Below, one piece after another: positions 62,115-64,000 of a stretch of 64,000 nucleotides of DNA. The notes below the pieces were generated by a model. That model made no database searches, was not told where the DNA came from, and was given only the letters and a program-made list of their open reading frames with translations. The position numbers were made by a program, and so were the translations under genes. Each line of letters opens with the position of its first letter. The first letter of the stretch is position 1. The stretch comes from Ceratotherium simum simum (taxonomy: Eukaryota > Chordata > Mammalia > Perissodactyla > Rhinocerotidae), in the NCBI RefSeq assembly GCF_000283155.1, contig NW_004454156.1, positions 40,497,635 through 40,561,634 of the forward strand. The letters run 5' to 3'.

Positions 62115-63325
62115 GGTAAATGAATGTACTCTCCCCATTAATTTCATTCAGGTTGAAAAAAGACTCAGAGGAGTTAATTAATTGATCTGCTTGAACCCTC
62201 ACAGCTAATGGCAGAGGCAGAAGTTCCCCCACTCCTGAATCAATGTAGCAAATGATTCATCAAGGTGAGCTGGTATGTCTTAGCTGATTTAAATAGCTTT
62301 TACAATGAAACATATTTTGAAATGCTAATTCGTAACTATCCACTAGATACAGTGTTAAAATGAAATGTGTATGGGTGAAAGGATGGAGATTCTACTTTTA
62401 ATTTATACTAACATTAAAGGAATGAAGTTCCTGCAAGATTGAAAGCACGATTGGAACTGTTTGGTAATCCCATAAGAAATATAAAAATATTTTTAAGTCT
62501 ACAAAGACAAAAGATCCTTATTATTATATTTTCCTTATTTTATTAATCATATTTTCCTCCAGTGGATTTTTACTGGTTACATCCTATCTCCTCTGTGAAG
62601 ATTCTCCATTAATTCATTAACAAAACACCTCTGAAGTTTCCCCTACAGCCATTTTTTCGTTCTCACCTCTGAATAACTCATCCATCAGTTCAGTAAAGTT
62701 GACCATAGCAACTTCAGGTAGCAACACCTTCCTCCAATTTGTCTTCCCCGCCATCGACCAAACTCATCTTTCCTCTGGTCCAGCAGAACCAAGAGCACGT
62801 ATTCAAAAACCAGCCCATCAATCTCCTAATTTACAAAACATGACATTTCACAAACTGTTTACTGACGTCCGTGCCAACAATATTACTCAAGTGTGGTGGC
62901 GTGAACAGCCACAGGGAATAGTGTAGTTGGCCAAGAGCAGTATTTGGGGATCTAAAATTACAGAGAAAATCATACAACGTTCCTTTTATTTAGTCCCAAA
63001 TCTCTATCAGATGATGTTGAGCAGAAAGATTCTACAATTGGCAGGGAGAAAGGAAAAGCTGTCCTGAAGTTTGGGCCATACCGGGGCAGCCTTCAGAGAG
63101 AAAGCAGGAGGGAACAGAACAAGGTGGTGTACCCTTGAGAAGCTGTCATAATAAGCACTGTCTGCTGGCAAGGATAAGCACACAGAGAAAACAGAGGCAA
63201 GAAAACCAAATGGAAATTATCGCCAAAAGGTGAGAGTAAACAAAGAAAAAAGGAGGTAGAATTCTTTATATAGTATTTCAAGGACAGTATTTATAACACA
63301 GCAAAGTCAGAGATGCCACTTCAAT
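62115..63325. other. Unique intronic sequence
   Basis: No gene or clear repeat is seen. Confidence 0.4.
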
Positions 63326-63329
63326 TCTA

Positions 63330-63490
63330 TTCAATTCAGTGAACATTTGTACTACAGCAAGGAATAGAGCCTGGGTACTTAAAATCACACAAAGAAAATC
63401 CTGCTCACCAGGAGCTCACACTGATGGGCAGACAGGTGCCTCTCCCACCTGGTCCAGCCATACCCAGAGCAAAGTAAGAGTAAAATCAGA
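63330..63490 (-). mobile_element. L2 LINE 3' fragment, reverse, diverged
   Basis: attcagtgaacatttgtact ... ctgctcaccaggagctcaca ctgatggg resembles the reversed L2 tail. Confidence 0.5.
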
Positions 63491-63654
63491 GGGCTCAGGG
63501 AGAGGGGGGGCTCAGGGAGAGGGGGAGATGGAGCCGTGATTTCACCAGGGCATCTGAGAAACACAAAGAGGGGTGTGTAAAAGGCTGGGATGCCCAGGAG
63601 GGGACGGCGGAAGCAGAATGGGAGCTCCTGAGAGCTCGAATATTGGTGAGCAGG

Positions 63655-63892
63655 AGTCCCACTCTCTAAGCACTCTTCATGTACGTATTACTTCATGCGG
63701 TCCCTCAACAAGCCTCTGAATAATGGTACAGACATCATTACACCTGCACTGTGAATGGGGTAACTTAGCCTTGCCCCAGGTCTCACAGTCCAAGGTCACA
63801 AAGTGAGGAAGTGTTAACATCAAGACAGGAGCCCTGTATTCAAACTCCAAAAATCTAAACTTCTAACCAGTGAGCTACACTGCCTCTAGTTC
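63655..63892 (-). mobile_element. MIR SINE, reverse
   Basis: ctctaagcactcttcatgta cgtattacttcatgcggtcc ctcaacaagcctctgaataa tgg ... aggtcacaaagtgaggaagt ... taaccagtgagctacactgc ctct. Confidence 0.82.
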
Positions 63893-64000
63893 AGGACAAG
63901 TAAAATTCCCCCTGTGAGGGAGGGAGGGAGTAACCAGCAGCATTTCCTTATTGTAACCACATTGTCTTGGGTCTAAATGACACTGTGCACAGATTCTTGG

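Overview
This is a stretch of mammalian nuclear genome. It is AT-rich and gene-poor, and interspersed repeats make up much of it. About fourteen copies of one tRNA-derived SINE stand out. They carry a 'ggccggccc..tggcttagcggttaagtgcg' head and a ggttcggatcc B box, and they look like the equine repetitive element (ERE) family. That points to a perissodactyl, most likely a horse-like animal (Equus). The background is the usual eutherian mix of L1, L2, MIR, MER5A/MER20 hAT elements and MaLR-type solo LTRs.
The window appears to lie inside one large gene on the minus strand, LTBP1 (latent TGF-beta binding protein 1). Only one exon is recognisable, at 27360-27657. It encodes a six-cysteine EGF-like domain followed by a Ser/Pro/Lys-rich linker, with clean splice sites on both sides. 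By inference, 1-27359 is the downstream intron and 27658-64000 the upstream intron.
The only other open coding sequence is an intronless, intact 105-codon copy of ribosomal protein L36 at 37173-37490 (plus strand). It has a poly(A) tail and target-site duplications, so it is a processed retrocopy that landed inside an L1 fragment, antisense to LTBP1.
Layout: 1-8.6 kb is mostly degraded L1 with nested EREs and one MER5A. 8.6-17.6 kb is largely unique intron with scattered L2, MIR and one ERE. 17.6-24.5 kb holds two solo LTRs, a MIR split by an ERE, L1 and L2 pieces, and a run of 20 G. 25-32 kb carries the LTBP1 exon among MIR, MER20 and L2. 32-35 kb is an internally deleted L1 with two EREs. 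36.7-41.2 kb has the RPL36 retrocopy and a long L2 interrupted by an LTR. 41.2-46.6 kb is mostly unique, with an LTR, an ERE and a 67-69 bp tandem duplication. 46.6-50.2 kb is a dense cluster of about nine hAT fragments. 50.2-64 kb is L2, MIR, one LTR, one ERE and unique intron.
I found no CRISPR array, operon, prophage, tRNA or rRNA gene, and no evidence of a new biological system. Repeat family names come from recognising consensus sequences by eye, and repeat boundaries are approximate unless target-site duplications are given.
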